In this document: positions 18,995 through 29,206 of the stretch, piece by piece | Numbering within the stretch: the stretch's first letter is position 1 | Layout of the letters: each line of letters starts with the position of its first letter | Source: Sphingomonadaceae bacterium | Lineage (GTDB): Bacteria > Pseudomonadota > Alphaproteobacteria > Sphingomonadales > Sphingomonadaceae | DNA length: 64,000 bases | Direction: 5' to 3' | NCBI GenBank assembly: GCA_025056155.1 | Contig: JANWWL010000005.1 | Coordinates: 186,001-250,000, forward strand | Made by a program: the position numbers and the translations under genes | Notes under the pieces: generated by a model | Told to the model about the DNA's origin: nothing | The model's database searches: none | What the model saw: only the letters and a program-made list of their open reading frames with translations

Positions 18995-19899
18995 CCCTCC
19001 GCGTCGGACCCTGCGTCCACCCACGTCGCGCGAGGGATGCCGGCCGCCCAGAGCACGGCCGCCAAGTCGCCATGGCGGATGTGGCCATGCGCGGCGGCCG
19101 CCGCGGCCGGTTTGGCTCGCCAGGCGATGCCCAGGCCCGCCTCCTGGAGCATCGGGATGTCGTTGGCGCCGTCGCCCACGGCCAAGGTTTGTGCGGGCCT
19201 TAGGCCCAGCGCTTCCCGCTCGTCGACCAGGACCCGGCGCTTCGCCGCCGCATCGACGATCGGGGCCCTCACCGTGCCCTTGAGCCGGCCGGCCTCGATG
19301 TCGAGCCGATTGGCGACATGCCGGTCGAACCCCGCGGCCGCTGCCACGCGGCTGGTGAACGCCGTGAACCCGCCCGAGACGAGCACGCAGCGGCAGCCCT
19401 GGGCCTTGAGGGTGGCCACGAGCGTGCGCGCCCCCGGGTTGAGGCGGACCCGCTCCAGGAGCACCCGCTCGATGGCCGTGGCCTCGAGCCCGGCCAAGGC
19501 CGCCACCCGCGCGGCCAGCGCCTGGGCGAAGTCGAGCTCCCCCCGCATGGCGGCCGCCGTGATGGCCGCGATCCGGGAGCGCTGCCCGGCAATCGCGGCC
19601 AGCTCGTCGATGCATTCCTGCCCGATGATCGTGGAATCCATGTCGGCCAGCATCAGGCGGGGGGGGCTGGCTTCCTGAGCGGGCCGCGCCACCACGTCGA
19701 CGTCCTCGACCGCCGCCTCGACCGTGGCGCGCACTGCGCCCGGGGCCAGGCCCGCCACCCGCAGGCCAAGGGCGAAGGGAGGATCGAGCAGCACCTCGCC
19801 CGCCAGCCGCCCGCCCTGGCGCTCGATCGCCCGGCCCGCGCGGCGGGCGGCCTCCTCCACCTTGCCGAGCGGCGAGATGAGGGTCAGCAGCACGTCCAT
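18991..19899 (-). CDS. serB: Phosphoserine phosphatase
   Basis: 302 residues. It hydrolyses O-phosphoserine to serine, the last step of serine synthesis. The C-terminal two thirds is a HAD-superfamily phosphatase with the motif ADMDSTII (nucleophile Asp86, acid/base Asp88), VSGGFTAF (Ser175) and the metal-binding GDGANDIPM. The N-terminal 80 residues form the ACT-like regulatory domain seen in proteobacterial SerB. The start codon lies on the palindrome CATG at 19897-19900 that is also the start of divergent miaA. The stop overlaps that of gatB. Confidence 0.95.
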   Translation of the reverse strand: MDVLLTLISPLGKVEEAARRAGRAIERQGGRLAGEVLLDPPFALGLRVAGLAPGAVRATVEAAVEDVDVVARPAQEASPPRLMLADMDSTIIGQECIDELAAIAGQRSRIAAITAAAMRGELDFAQALAARVAALAGLEATAIERVLLERVRLNPGARTLVATLKAQGCRCVLVSGGFTAFTSRVAAAAGFDRHVANRLDIEAGRLKGTVRAPIVDAAAKRRVLVDEREALGLRPAQTLAVGDGANDIPMLQEAGLGIAWRAKPAAAAAAHGHIRHGDLAAVLWAAGIPRATWVDAGSDAEG

Positions 19900-20833
19900 G
19901 GCCCGGCCCCCGCTCGTCGTCGTCGCGGGCCCCACCGCGTCCGGCAAGTCGGCCCTGGCCCGCGCGCTGGCCAAAGCCTGGCGGGGCGTCGTCGTCAACG
20001 CCGACGCGAGCCAGCTCTACCGGGACCTGCGGGTGCTCACCGCCCGGCCGACGCCCGAGGAAGAAGCCGAAGTGCCGCACGCGCTCTACGGCATCCTCGA
20101 CGGCGACGAGACGTGCTCGGCCGCCCGTTGGGCGGAGCTGGCCGCGCATGCCATCGCCGAGGCCCGCGCGACGGGGCGGCTTCCCATCCTGGTGGGCGGC
20201 ACGGGGCTTTATCTCGCCACCCTCGTGGAGGGCATCGCGCCCGTGCCCCCGATTCCGCCCGACGTGCGCGCGGCCGTGCGCGCGCTTCCGGCCGACGCGC
20301 TCCGAGCGGCCCTGGCGGCCGAGGATCCCGTGATGGCCGCCCGCCTGCACCCCGGCGACCGACAGCGTCAGGCGCGAGCCCTCGAGGTTGTCCGGGCGAC
20401 GGGCCGATCGCTCGCCCACTGGCATGCCGAGCGCACGGGCGGCATCGGCCCGGCGGTGGCGCTCGACATCCACCTCCTGCTGCCCGACCGGGCCACTCTG
20501 GCCCGGCGCATCGACCGCCGCATCGACCACATGCTGCAGGCGGGCGCCCTGGAGGAGGTGCGCCGGCTTGCCGCGCGCGGGCTCGCGCCCGACCGGCCCG
20601 TGATGAAGGCCCTGGGCGTGCGCCCGCTGCTCGCGCATCTGGCGGGCGCCACGGATCTTGCCACCGCCGTCGCCCGCCTCAGGCACGAAACGCGGGCCTA
20701 CGCCAAGCGCCAGCGGACTTGGTTCGCCACGGGCGGCCGGGCCCGGGGGTGGCTGGCGGCGGCCCGGCGCTGGCCCTCGGCCGAAGCGGCGGCGGCGGCC
20801 CTTCTGGCGGGGGCCGCGCCCATCATGGAATAA
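19898..20833 (+). CDS. miaA: tRNA dimethylallyltransferase
   Basis: 311 residues, the usual MiaA length. It attaches a dimethylallyl group to N6 of A37 in tRNAs reading UNN codons. The P-loop GPTASGKS is at residues 11-18, followed by [20 protein letters not shown] (substrate base recognition) and [22 protein letters not shown] at 19898 shares two bases with the divergent serB start, so the two genes have no intergenic DNA; each must use signals inside the other. It ends in TAA just before the AT-rich ilv promoter region. Confidence 0.96.
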   Translation: MARPPLVVVAGPTASGKSALARALAKAWRGVVVNADASQLYRDLRVLTARPTPEEEAEVPHALYGILDGDETCSAARWAELAAHAIAEARATGRLPILVGGTGLYLATLVEGIAPVPPIPPDVRAAVRALPADALRAALAAEDPVMAARLHPGDRQRQARALEVVRATGRSLAHWHAERTGGIGPAVALDIHLLLPDRATLARRIDRRIDHMLQAGALEEVRRLAARGLAPDRPVMKALGVRPLLAHLAGATDLATAVARLRHETRAYAKRQRTWFATGGRARGWLAAARRWPSAEAAAAALLAGAAPIME

Positions 20834-20844
20834 TGTTCTCTTTT

Positions 20845-20855
20845 ATTGAAACAAT
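20845..20855. promoter_or_regulatory. Short inverted repeat in the ilv promoter region
   Basis: ATTG-AAA-CAAT is a perfect inverted repeat lying in the only AT-rich patch (20831-20880) of this part of the window, about 90 bases before ilvI. Its position just upstream of a candidate -35 box fits an operator for a regulator of the ilv operon. No known regulator site is recognised, and chance occurrence is possible for so short a repeat. Confidence 0.3.
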
Positions 20856-20880
20856 CCGACATGGCGTGACGTTTTTGGCG

Positions 20881-20910
20881 TTGACAGTCCGCTGGCGTCC
20901 TCCCTACGGG
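20881..20910 (+). promoter_or_regulatory. Candidate promoter of the ilvINC operon
   Basis: A perfect TTGACA at 20881-20886 lies downstream of an AT-rich patch. At 18 bases spacing a weak -10 (TACGGG) follows, leaving a leader of about 30 bases before the ilvI ATG at 20949. GAAGGAACC at 20936-20944 supplies a ribosome-binding site. The -10 is poor, as is common in high-G+C alphaproteobacteria, so the call rests mainly on the -35 and its position. Confidence 0.4.
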
Positions 20911-20948
20911 CGGGCGCTCCGACCGTCTTGGCCTGAAGGAACCTTCCC

Positions 20949-22699
20949 ATGCCCGCCCGCGAGATGACCGGTGCCGAAATCCTCGTCGAAGCCCTGGTCG
21001 ACCTGGGCGTGGAGGTCATCTTCGGCTATCCCGGGGGCGCGGTGCTGCCCATCTACGACGTGCTGCACCGCCAGCGGCGCATCCGCCACATTCTCGTCCG
21101 GCACGAACAGGGGGCGGTGCACGCGGCCGAAGGCTATGCGCGGGCGTCGGGCCGGCCGGGGGTGGTGCTCGTCACATCGGGCCCGGGGGCTACGAACGCG
21201 GTCACGGGGATCACCGATGCGCTCATGGACTCGGTGCCCATCGTGGTCATCACCGGGCAGGTGCCCACCCACCTCATCGGCACCGACGCCTTTCAGGAAT
21301 GCGACACGGTGGGCATCACGCGCCACTGTTCCAAGCACAACTACCTCGTGAAGGACGTCGGCCGGCTGGGCCCCGTGGTGCACGAGGCGTTCCACATCGC
21401 CACCACCGGTCGCCCGGGCCCGGTCGTGATCGACATCCCGAAGGACGTGCAGGTGGCCCGGGCGCGCTATGAACGGCCCGGGCCCGTGGTGCACCGCACC
21501 TACCGGCCCCGGATCAAGGGGGATCCGGCCCTCGTCGAGACGGCGGTCGAGCTCCTAGCGTCCGCCGAGCGCCCCATCCTCTACACGGGCGGGGGGATCA
21601 TCAATTCGGGTCCGCTTGCCGTGCGCAAACTCCGCGAGCTCGCCCAGCTGTGCGGCGCCCCCGTCACCTCCACGCTGATGGGGCTGGGGGCCTTTCCGGC
21701 CTCGAGCCCGCAGTGGCTCGGGATGCTCGGCATGCACGGTACCTACGAAGCCAACATGGCCATGAACCGGTGCGACGTCATGCTGGCGCTGGGAGCCCGC
21801 TTCGACGATCGAGTGACGGGCCGGATCGACGCCTTCTCGCCGGGCAGCCGCAAGATCCATGTCGACATCGACCCGTCGAGCTTCCACAAGACCGTGCGGG
21901 TCGACCTCGCCATCGAGGGTGACGTGGGGCACGTGCTCGACGACATGGTGCGGATCTGGCGCGCCCGCGCGCTCAAGCCCGCGATCGCCGCCGACTGGTG
22001 GACCGAGATCGCGGCGTGGCGAGCGCGGGACTGCCTGGCCTACGTGCAGGAGGGCCCCGCCATCGAGCCCCAGCACGCCATCCGCCGCCTGTGGGCGGCC
22101 GTGCGGCACCGCGACCCCATCATCACGACCGAAGTGGGCCAGCACCAGATGTGGGCCGCCCAGCACTTCCCGTTCGAGGAGCCCAACCGCTGGCTCACCT
22201 CCGGCGGGCTCGGCACCATGGGCTATGGGCTGCCCGCGGCCATCGGCGCCCAGGTGGCCTTCCCCGACCGGCTGGTCATCGACATCGCGGGCGAAGCCTC
22301 GATCCTCATGAACATCCAGGAGATGGGCACCGCCGCCCAGTACCGGCTGCCGGTCAAGGTGTTCGTGCTCAACAACGAGTACATGGGCATGGTCCGCCAG
22401 TGGCAGGATCTGACCTACGAAGGCCGCCATGCGGAGAGCTACTCGGCCTCGTTGCCGGACTTCGTGAAGCTCGCCGAGGCCTGGGGCTGGCGCGGCATCC
22501 GCATCGCGACGGCCGATGAACTGGACGAGGGCATCGCCCGGATGCTGAGCCATGACGGGCCGGCCTTCGTGGACTGCCGGGTGAAGAAATACGCCAACTG
22601 CCTGCCGATGATCCCGAGCGGCGCCGCCCACACGGAGATGATTCTTAAGGAAAGCGAGATACGGGGCGAGCTCGACGCCGAGGCCGAGGCGCTCGTGTG

Positions 22700-22700
<1 letters not shown>
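20949..22700 (+). CDS. ilvI: Acetolactate synthase large subunit
   Basis: 583 residues. This ThDP- and FAD-dependent enzyme condenses pyruvate with pyruvate or 2-oxobutyrate, the first committed step to valine, leucine and isoleucine. The N-terminal FGYPGGAVLPIYD and catalytic Glu53 in RHEQGAVHAAEGYAR are intact. The ThDP/Mg motif begins GEAS (not GDGS) and ends in VFVLNN, so Glu replaces the first metal-ligand Asp. The C-terminal YMGMVRQWQ is typical of acetohydroxyacid synthases. Equivalent names are ilvB and ilvG. It heads the operon ilvI-ilvN-ilvC, and its TGA overlaps the start of ilvN. Confidence 0.96.
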
Positions 22701-24365
<1,665 letters not shown>

Positions 24366-24369
24366 GCAA

Positions 24370-24383
24370 GGCCCCGCGGGGCC
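24370..24383. other. Perfect 14-bp GC palindrome between ilvC and the GT4 gene
   Basis: GGCCCCGCGGGGCC is a perfect palindrome filling the 20-base gap between the ilvC stop and the GTG of the next gene. In RNA it could form a short GC hairpin. There is no T-run after it, so it is not a standard terminator. It might attenuate read-through or mask the weak ribosome-binding site of the glycosyltransferase. Confidence 0.35.
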
Positions 24384-24385
24384 CC

Positions 24386-25441
24386 GTGCGCACCCTTCTC
24401 GTCCTGCACGACCTGGCGGGCGGCGGCAGCGAACGCGTGGCCCTGGCGCTCGCCCGCGAGTGGGCCGAGGCGGGCGCCGAGGTCGAATTGCTGCTGGCCT
24501 GCACTCGGGGGCCTCAGGCCCCGCCTTCGGGTCTTCGCGTGCATGTGCTGGCGCCCACCCTCTCCCGCGGGCTCACCTCGCGCTGGCGGCTGGGGCCACG
24601 GCTCAAGCCCTTGATCGAGCGCATCGCACCCCAAGTCGTCTTCCTCCCCGGCAACTGGCATCTCGCACTCGCCCGCGGCATCGCCCGGGCGCGGCCGCGG
24701 CCGCGCATCGTGGCCAAGATCTCGAACCCGCCGCTGCCGGCCCTACCGGCCCCGGCCCGGCCCATGGCAGCCGCCGTCTTCCGCCTCTTGGCACGCCCCG
24801 TGGACGGCTTCGCCGCTCCCCCCGGCGCCCTGGCCGAGGAGGTGTGCCGCCTCGTGCCCGCCAAGCCGCTGGCCCGGATCGCCAACCCCCCCGTGTGCCT
24901 GCCCCGCTCGCCCCCCGCGGCGCCGCACCGCTCGGGGCGGGTCGTGGCCATCGGCCGACTCGTCCCGCAGAAGGACATGGAGCTTGCGATCCGCGCCTTT
25001 GCCCTAGCCCAAGCCACGCGACCGCTCACCCTCGACATCGCCGGCGACGGCCCGGAACGCCCGCGGCTCGAGGAGCTGGCGCGCGGCCTGCCCGTTCGCT
25101 TCCTGGGCCACCTGGCCGACACCACCCCCCTGCTGCGCCAGGCCGATGCCCTGCTGCTGACCTCGCGCTTCGAAGGCACGCCGGCCGTCGCGCTCGAGGC
25201 CCTGGGCCACGGCATCCCGGTGATCGCCACCGATTCGGCCCCCTTCCTGCGCGACCTGCTGGACGGCCGGCCAGAGCGCGGTCGGCTGGTGGCCAGCCGC
25301 CGCCCACACGACGTGGCCCAGGCCCTCCTCGACCGGCTGGCCGAGCCGCCGGGCGTGGGCGAGGTGCCTGAGCTCATCGCCCACGAGCCGGCACGAATCG
25401 CCCGTGCCTATCTCGACTTCTTCCGCGAACTGGCCGCCTGA
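24386..25441 (+). CDS. Glycosyltransferase family 4
   Basis: 351 residues from GTG at 24386. It is a GT-B fold retaining glycosyltransferase. The N-terminal LVLHDLAGGGSERVALALAREW is typical of GT4, SGRVVAIGRLVPQKDMELAIRAF is the start of the nucleotide-sugar domain, and RFEGTPAVALEALGHGIPVIATDS carries the E-x7-E motif. It would act on the cytoplasmic face of the inner membrane on a lipid-linked or protein acceptor; donor and acceptor are unknown. It sits 20 bases after ilvC with no metabolic link to branched-chain amino acids and converges on coq7. Confidence 0.9.
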   Translation: MRTLLVLHDLAGGGSERVALALAREWAEAGAEVELLLACTRGPQAPPSGLRVHVLAPTLSRGLTSRWRLGPRLKPLIERIAPQVVFLPGNWHLALARGIARARPRPRIVAKISNPPLPALPAPARPMAAAVFRLLARPVDGFAAPPGALAEEVCRLVPAKPLARIANPPVCLPRSPPAAPHRSGRVVAIGRLVPQKDMELAIRAFALAQATRPLTLDIAGDGPERPRLEELARGLPVRFLGHLADTTPLLRQADALLLTSRFEGTPAVALEALGHGIPVIATDSAPFLRDLLDGRPERGRLVASRRPHDVAQALLDRLAEPPGVGEVPELIAHEPARIARAYLDFFRELAA

Positions 25442-25447
25442 GGCCGG

Positions 25448-25960
25448 CTAGAGCCGCTCGGACAGGCGGATGGCCAGGCGGCAGCCCGCCCGGATCAGGG
25501 CCGCCACCACGGGATAGGCCGGCGCGTCGCGCGCCCCCCGGGCGAACGCCTCGTCGCGGTGGGCCACCTCGTCTGACTGGCATTGGGCGATCAGCGCTTC
25601 GAGCTCGGGATCCTGGCCTGCCACGCGCTCGCGCTGGCGCTGGTAGTGGCGGTCGATCTCGGTTTCGACCGCCGCCGTTACGGCCATCGCCATCTTGGGG
25701 CCCACCAGGGCCGACGCGACGCCCAACGCATAGCCCGCCACGTGCCAAAGGGGCTGCAGCAGCGTGGGCCGCACGCCCCTGCGCAGCAGCAGGGCTTCGA
25801 AGTGGGCCAGGTGGGCCTCCTCCTGCCGCGCCATGCGCCGGATGTCGGGCGAAACGGGGGCGCGATCCCCCATGACGGCGAGCTGACCGGCGTAGATGCG
25901 GGTGGCGCCGTATTCCCCGGCATGATCCACCCGGATCATGCGCTCGACGTCCTCCGTCAT
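25448..25960 (-). CDS. coq7: 5-demethoxyubiquinol hydroxylase Coq7 (di-iron monooxygenase)
   Basis: 170 residues, the length of bacterial Coq7. It hydroxylates 2-polyprenyl-3-methyl-6-methoxy-1,4-benzoquinol in ubiquinone synthesis. Di-iron ligands are visible as Glu16 in GEYGA, Glu47-x2-His50 in EEAHLAHF, Glu99/Glu101 in AVETEID and Glu131-x2-His134 in SDEVAHRDEA. The start RMIRVDHAGEYGATRIYAGQ is diagnostic. ATG overlaps the stop of dsbB (4 bases). It is the last gene of the long minus-strand operon that begins at rplU. Confidence 0.96.
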   Translation of the reverse strand: MTEDVERMIRVDHAGEYGATRIYAGQLAVMGDRAPVSPDIRRMARQEEAHLAHFEALLLRRGVRPTLLQPLWHVAGYALGVASALVGPKMAMAVTAAVETEIDRHYQRQRERVAGQDPELEALIAQCQSDEVAHRDEAFARGARDAPAYPVVAALIRAGCRLAIRLSERL

Positions 25961-26418
25961 CCCCGTCTCCCCAGGAAGGCCGCCACGCCCGCCGCCATCG
26001 CCGAGACGGCCAAGTTCCATCCTGCCATCGACAGCCCCAGGAAGCTCCACGGCACCCGGTCGCAGCGCACGAGGGGCGCCGCCATCAGCTCGCCCCAGAG
26101 ATCGTCGGACCTGGCCGGCGGGGCGGCGCAGCGGGCCGGCCCCAGCCACCAGCCCTGCTCCACGCCCAGGTGCCAGAGGCCGAGGCCCGCAGCGCCCACC
26201 ATGGCAAGGAGCGGCAGCGGCCACCACGCCGGCCGCACCAAGGCCACGGCGGCCAGCGCGATGACGGCGAGATGCGCCCAGCGCTGCCACCGGCACATCT
26301 CGCAGGGCACGAGGCCGCCCAGGAACTGGAAGCCCAGCGCGCCCAGCACCAGCCCGCCCGACACCATCAGCAGGAGGGCGGCGGCCCGTCGGCCGGCCGG
26401 CCTAATCCCTCGCTCCAT
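25957..26418 (-). CDS. dsbB: Disulfide bond formation protein B
   Basis: 153 residues from ATG at 26418; an ATG at 26442 is possible but lies deeper in the preceding gene. It is an inner-membrane quinone-dependent oxidase of DsbA with about four hydrophobic helices. The first cysteine pair is in VPCEMCRWQRW (Cys39, Cys42) and the second pair is Cys96 (ARCAAP) and Cys118 (VRCDRVPWSFLGLSMA), matching DsbB. Its position next to coq7 joins two quinone-linked functions. No periplasmic DsbA gene is nearby. Confidence 0.93.
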   Translation of the reverse strand: MERGIRPAGRRAAALLLMVSGGLVLGALGFQFLGGLVPCEMCRWQRWAHLAVIALAAVALVRPAWWPLPLLAMVGAAGLGLWHLGVEQGWWLGPARCAAPPARSDDLWGELMAAPLVRCDRVPWSFLGLSMAGWNLAVSAMAAGVAAFLGRRG

Positions 26419-27739
26419 CCCACGCTGCGAGCCGCACCTCACCGCCCAGTCGGCTCAGGATGCGCACGGCGTAGTCCAGCTGGAAGTCGGTGATGCCCTG
26501 GGCCTTCAGCTCCTCGGGGGTGGCCTTGAACCGCGGGTCGGGCTTTCCGTCGTCCTCGATCAGCCGGTCGTCGGCCTTGCGCTCGGCCACCAGATGGTTG
26601 CGAAGGTCGGCTTCGCGCACGCGCGGCCGTTCGATCCGGCCGGTATCCGACAGTTGCGGCACCACGATGTCGGGCTCGATTCCCTCCTCCTGCACCGACC
26701 GGCCCGACGGGGTGTAGTAGCGCGCGGTCGTCAGCCTCAGGCCCGTCTCGGCCGAGAGGGGGATCAGCGTCTGCACCGAGCCCTTGCCGAAGGTGCGCGT
26801 GCCCACCACCAGCGCCCGGCGGCTGTCCTGCAGCGCGCCCGCGACGATCTCGGCCGCCGATGCCGACCCCTCGTCCACCAGCACCACGAGCGGCCGACCG
26901 CCCGTCAGGTCCGGCTCACGGGCGAAGTAGCGTTCGATCGACTCCTTGGTGCGGCCCCGCTGCGAGACGATCTCGCCGCGGGCCATGAAGGCGTCGGCCA
27001 CTTCGACCGCCTGGTCGAGAAGCCCGCCCGGATTGGAGCGCAGGTCGAGGACAAACCCCTTGAGCCGGGGGCCCGCCTGACGGTCGAGCTGGGCGATGGC
27101 CGCCCGCACCGCATCGCCCGTCTGCCGGTTGAAGGAGGAGATGCGAATCACGCCCACGTCGCCGCGCAGCTCGTGGCGCACGGGCTTCAGGCGGATCACC
27201 TCGCGGGTGAGGGAGAATTCCAGAGGCTTAGGCTGCCCGGGGCGCACCACCGTCAGGCGGATCGACGTGCCGGGCCGGCCGCGCATCCGGTCCACGGCTT
27301 CGTCGATCGACAGGCCGAAGATGAGTTCGCCGTCCAGATGGGTGATGAAGTCGCCCGCGCGGATGCCGGCGCGGGCCGCCGGCGTGTCGTCGGTGGGGGC
27401 CACCACCTTGACCGCACCGTCCTCGGTGGTGACGGTCAGACCCAGGCCTCCATATTCGCCCTCGGTCTGGCTGCGCATCTGTTGGCTGTCGCGCGCATCC
27501 AGGTAGGTGGAATGGGGGTCGAGGCTCGCCAGCATGCCGTCGATCGCCCCCTGGATGAGCTTCGCGTCGTCGACCGGCTCGACATAGTTCTCGCGCACCT
27601 TGAGGAACACCTCGATCAAGGCGTCGAGCTGCCGGTAGGTCTCGTTCTGCCGCGACGCTTCGACGGCCGAGCCCAGGGGCACCCCCACCAACAGGGCGCC
27701 CAGCGCGGCCAGCACGGCGGCAGACGGTCGATGGCTCAT
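26402..27739 (-). CDS. ctpA: Carboxyl-terminal processing peptidase (S41 family)
   Basis: 445 residues with an N-terminal hydrophobic signal segment (AAVLAALGALLVGVPLGSA). It degrades or trims periplasmic proteins from their C-termini. A PDZ domain covers about 90-180 (EYGGLGLTVTTEDGAVKVVAP, then AGIRAGDFITHLDG). The protease core has LDLRSNPGGLLDQAVEVAD, nucleophile Ser in DEGSASAAEIVAGAL and Lys in GTRTFGKGSVQT, the Ser/Lys dyad. The C-terminal LDYAVRILSRL is typical of alphaproteobacterial CtpA. It lies 59 bases after rlmH in the operon. Confidence 0.95.
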   Translation of the reverse strand: MSHRPSAAVLAALGALLVGVPLGSAVEASRQNETYRQLDALIEVFLKVRENYVEPVDDAKLIQGAIDGMLASLDPHSTYLDARDSQQMRSQTEGEYGGLGLTVTTEDGAVKVVAPTDDTPAARAGIRAGDFITHLDGELIFGLSIDEAVDRMRGRPGTSIRLTVVRPGQPKPLEFSLTREVIRLKPVRHELRGDVGVIRISSFNRQTGDAVRAAIAQLDRQAGPRLKGFVLDLRSNPGGLLDQAVEVADAFMARGEIVSQRGRTKESIERYFAREPDLTGGRPLVVLVDEGSASAAEIVAGALQDSRRALVVGTRTFGKGSVQTLIPLSAETGLRLTTARYYTPSGRSVQEEGIEPDIVVPQLSDTGRIERPRVREADLRNHLVAERKADDRLIEDDGKPDPRFKATPEELKAQGITDFQLDYAVRILSRLGGEVRLAAWDGARD

Positions 27740-27798
27740 CGGATCGTCCCTCCGCCCCCTCTCTAGCACAACGGCGGGTGCGGCAAGGTGCTGCGCGC

Positions 27799-28212
27799 TC
27801 AGGCACGATGGTAGGGATGGCCGGCCGCGATGGCCGAGGCGCGCCAGAGCTGTTCGGCCAGCATGGCCCGCACCAAGAGATGGGGCCAGGTCTGCGCCCC
27901 GAAGGCGAGCCGCACCTGGGCGGCCTGGCGTGTGGCTGGATCGAACCCGTCGGGCGGGCCGACGAGGAAGCGCAGCTCGCGCACGCCCGCCTCGCGCCAG
28001 CGCGCAAGGCGCCGGGCGAACTCGGCCGAGGGCCAGTTCTCGCCCCGCTCGTCCAGCACCACCGTGAGGGTGCCGGGCGCGGCGGGCGGGAAGGGTAGGC
28101 GGGTCACTTCCACGAGTTCCGGCCGAGGCGACAGGCGCGACAGGTAGGCCAGGGTCAGCGCCTGCTCCGGCGTGCCGGCACCCCGACCGAAGGCCAGGAT
28201 CCTGATCCGCAA
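27799..28212 (-). CDS. rlmH: 23S rRNA (pseudouridine-1915-N3)-methyltransferase
   Basis: 137 residues. RlmH is a small SPOUT methyltransferase acting on helix 69 of mature 70S ribosomes. The knot region LRFLVGPPDGFD and the C-terminal signature LVRAMLAEQLWRA...GHPYHRA are clear. The N-terminal IRILAFGRG matches the family start, so the start codon must be TTG at 28212; no ATG or GTG is available. It is three bases after the stop of rsfS. Confidence 0.95.
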   Translation of the reverse strand: MRIRILAFGRGAGTPEQALTLAYLSRLSPRPELVEVTRLPFPPAAPGTLTVVLDERGENWPSAEFARRLARWREAGVRELRFLVGPPDGFDPATRQAAQVRLAFGAQTWPHLLVRAMLAEQLWRASAIAAGHPYHRA

Positions 28213-28215
28213 GGC

Positions 28216-28602
28216 TCAGGCTGGGGCGCCCGCGGCGCGGACTGGAGCGCCTTCGGCATCGAACGCCCACATCTTCTCGAGCGCGTAGAACTGGCGCACC
28301 TCGGGCCGGAACAGGTGCACCACCACGTCCCCGGCATCCAGCAGCACCCAGTCGGCCGCCGCCAGGCCCTCCGCTCGCACCCGGATGCCGCATTCGACCC
28401 AAATGCGGTGGATCAGTTTCTCGGCCATCGAGGCCACCTGCCGGCTCGACCGGCCTGAGGCGATGACCATCCAGTCGGCGATGACCGACCGGCCGGCCAG
28501 CGGGATGGTGACGACGTCCAGCGCCTGATCGTCGTCGAGCGACGTCAGCACCAGCCGCAACAGTTCGGCGGCGGGGGGATCGCCGGTCGGCGGTTCAGCC
28601 AA
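28216..28602 (-). CDS. rsfS: Ribosomal silencing factor RsfS
   Basis: 128 residues. RsfS binds L14 and blocks subunit joining in stationary phase. Core segments are DDDQALDVVTIPLAGRSVIADWMVIASGRSSRQVASMAE, WVLLDAGDVVVHLFRPEVRQFYALEKMW in order and spacing. The start is TTG at 28602, overlapping the nadD stop by eight bases. It is followed by rlmH, the usual partner in bacteria. Confidence 0.95.
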   Translation of the reverse strand: MAEPPTGDPPAAELLRLVLTSLDDDQALDVVTIPLAGRSVIADWMVIASGRSSRQVASMAEKLIHRIWVECGIRVRAEGLAAADWVLLDAGDVVVHLFRPEVRQFYALEKMWAFDAEGAPVRAAGAPA

Positions 28603-29206
28603 CGGGGCCCTGTGGGCGATGGATCTCGGCTTCCGCCCAGCGCGGATCCCGGGCTCGGATGGCGGTGGCCGAGCGCGAATCCGGCCGAAGGTTGAGGAGG
28701 AACACGGCGGGCAGCGGGCAGCACCTCCATCGCGCCGGCGAACTGCGGCGGATCCCCCCTACCCAGCGCACCGCCGGCGCCGTCGCCCATCGCATATAGC
28801 CCGGCCGGGGGGCGACGACAACGGGCAGGCGCCGCAGCAGCGTGCGCCAGCGGGTCCAGCGATGGAGCTCGAGCAGATTGTCCGCCCCCATCAGCCACAC
28901 GAAGCGCAGGTGCGGGAAGCGAGCCAAGAGCGCCGCCACGGTGTCGACCGTGTAGCGCGTGCCCTGGCGGGCCTCCCAATCCGTCACGCGGATGCGAGGA
29001 TGGCGCGCCACCTTGCGGGCCGAGGCGAGGCGGGCGGCCAATGGGGCCATGCCGGTCTCGGGCTTCAACGGGTTCTGGGGCGAGACGAGCCACCACACTT
29101 CGTCGAGCCGCAGCCGGCCCAGGGCCGCGAGACTGAGGCGTCGGTGGCCTTCGTGGGCCGGATTGAACGAGCCGCCGAGCAGTCCGACGGCCCGGACCTT
29201 CTTCAA
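28595..29206 (-). CDS. nadD: Nicotinate-nucleotide adenylyltransferase (internal frame disturbance)
   Basis: 203 residues as read, from a TTG at 29206 that overlaps the proA stop (TTGA). The enzyme makes deamido-NAD from nicotinate mononucleotide. The nucleotidyltransferase motif [15 protein letters not shown] (HxGH) and [17 protein letters not shown] are intact, and the end SRSATAIR is the expected SxTxIR motif. Between them, roughly 28705-28760, the frame reads an unlikely Arg/Cys-rich segment. The neighbouring frame gives a plausible helix [11 protein letters not shown]. Restoring it needs one more base in the C6 run at 28754-28759 and one fewer in the G3 run at 28709-28711, so two compensating homopolymer errors are likely. 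The enzyme itself is probably intact. Confidence 0.88.
   Translation of the reverse strand: MKKVRAVGLLGGSFNPAHEGHRRLSLAALGRLRLDEVWWLVSPQNPLKPETGMAPLAARLASARKVARHPRIRVTDWEARQGTRYTVDTVAALLARFPHLRFVWLMGADNLLELHRWTRWRTLLRRLPVVVAPRPGYMRWATAPAVRWVGGIRRSSPARWRCCPLPAVFLLNLRPDSRSATAIRARDPRWAEAEIHRPQGPVG

Noticed and set aside
18503-20686. 727-codon open frame on the minus strand spanning gatB, serB and miaA
   Set aside because: Only the stretch in serB has protein-like features in another frame; the long frame is an effect of low stop-codon density.
20833-20967. 44-codon frame before ilvI as an attenuator peptide gene
   Set aside because: Branched-chain residues are not clustered enough and no ribosome-binding site of its own is seen because it overlaps the miaA stop; kept only as a remark.
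24370-24383. Intrinsic terminator after ilvC
   Set aside because: The GC hairpin has no following T-run and lies too close to the next start codon.
25583-27766. 727-codon open frame on the plus strand opposite coq7, dsbB and ctpA
   Set aside because: No motif and a His/Gln-rich antisense composition; the minus-strand genes are well supported.
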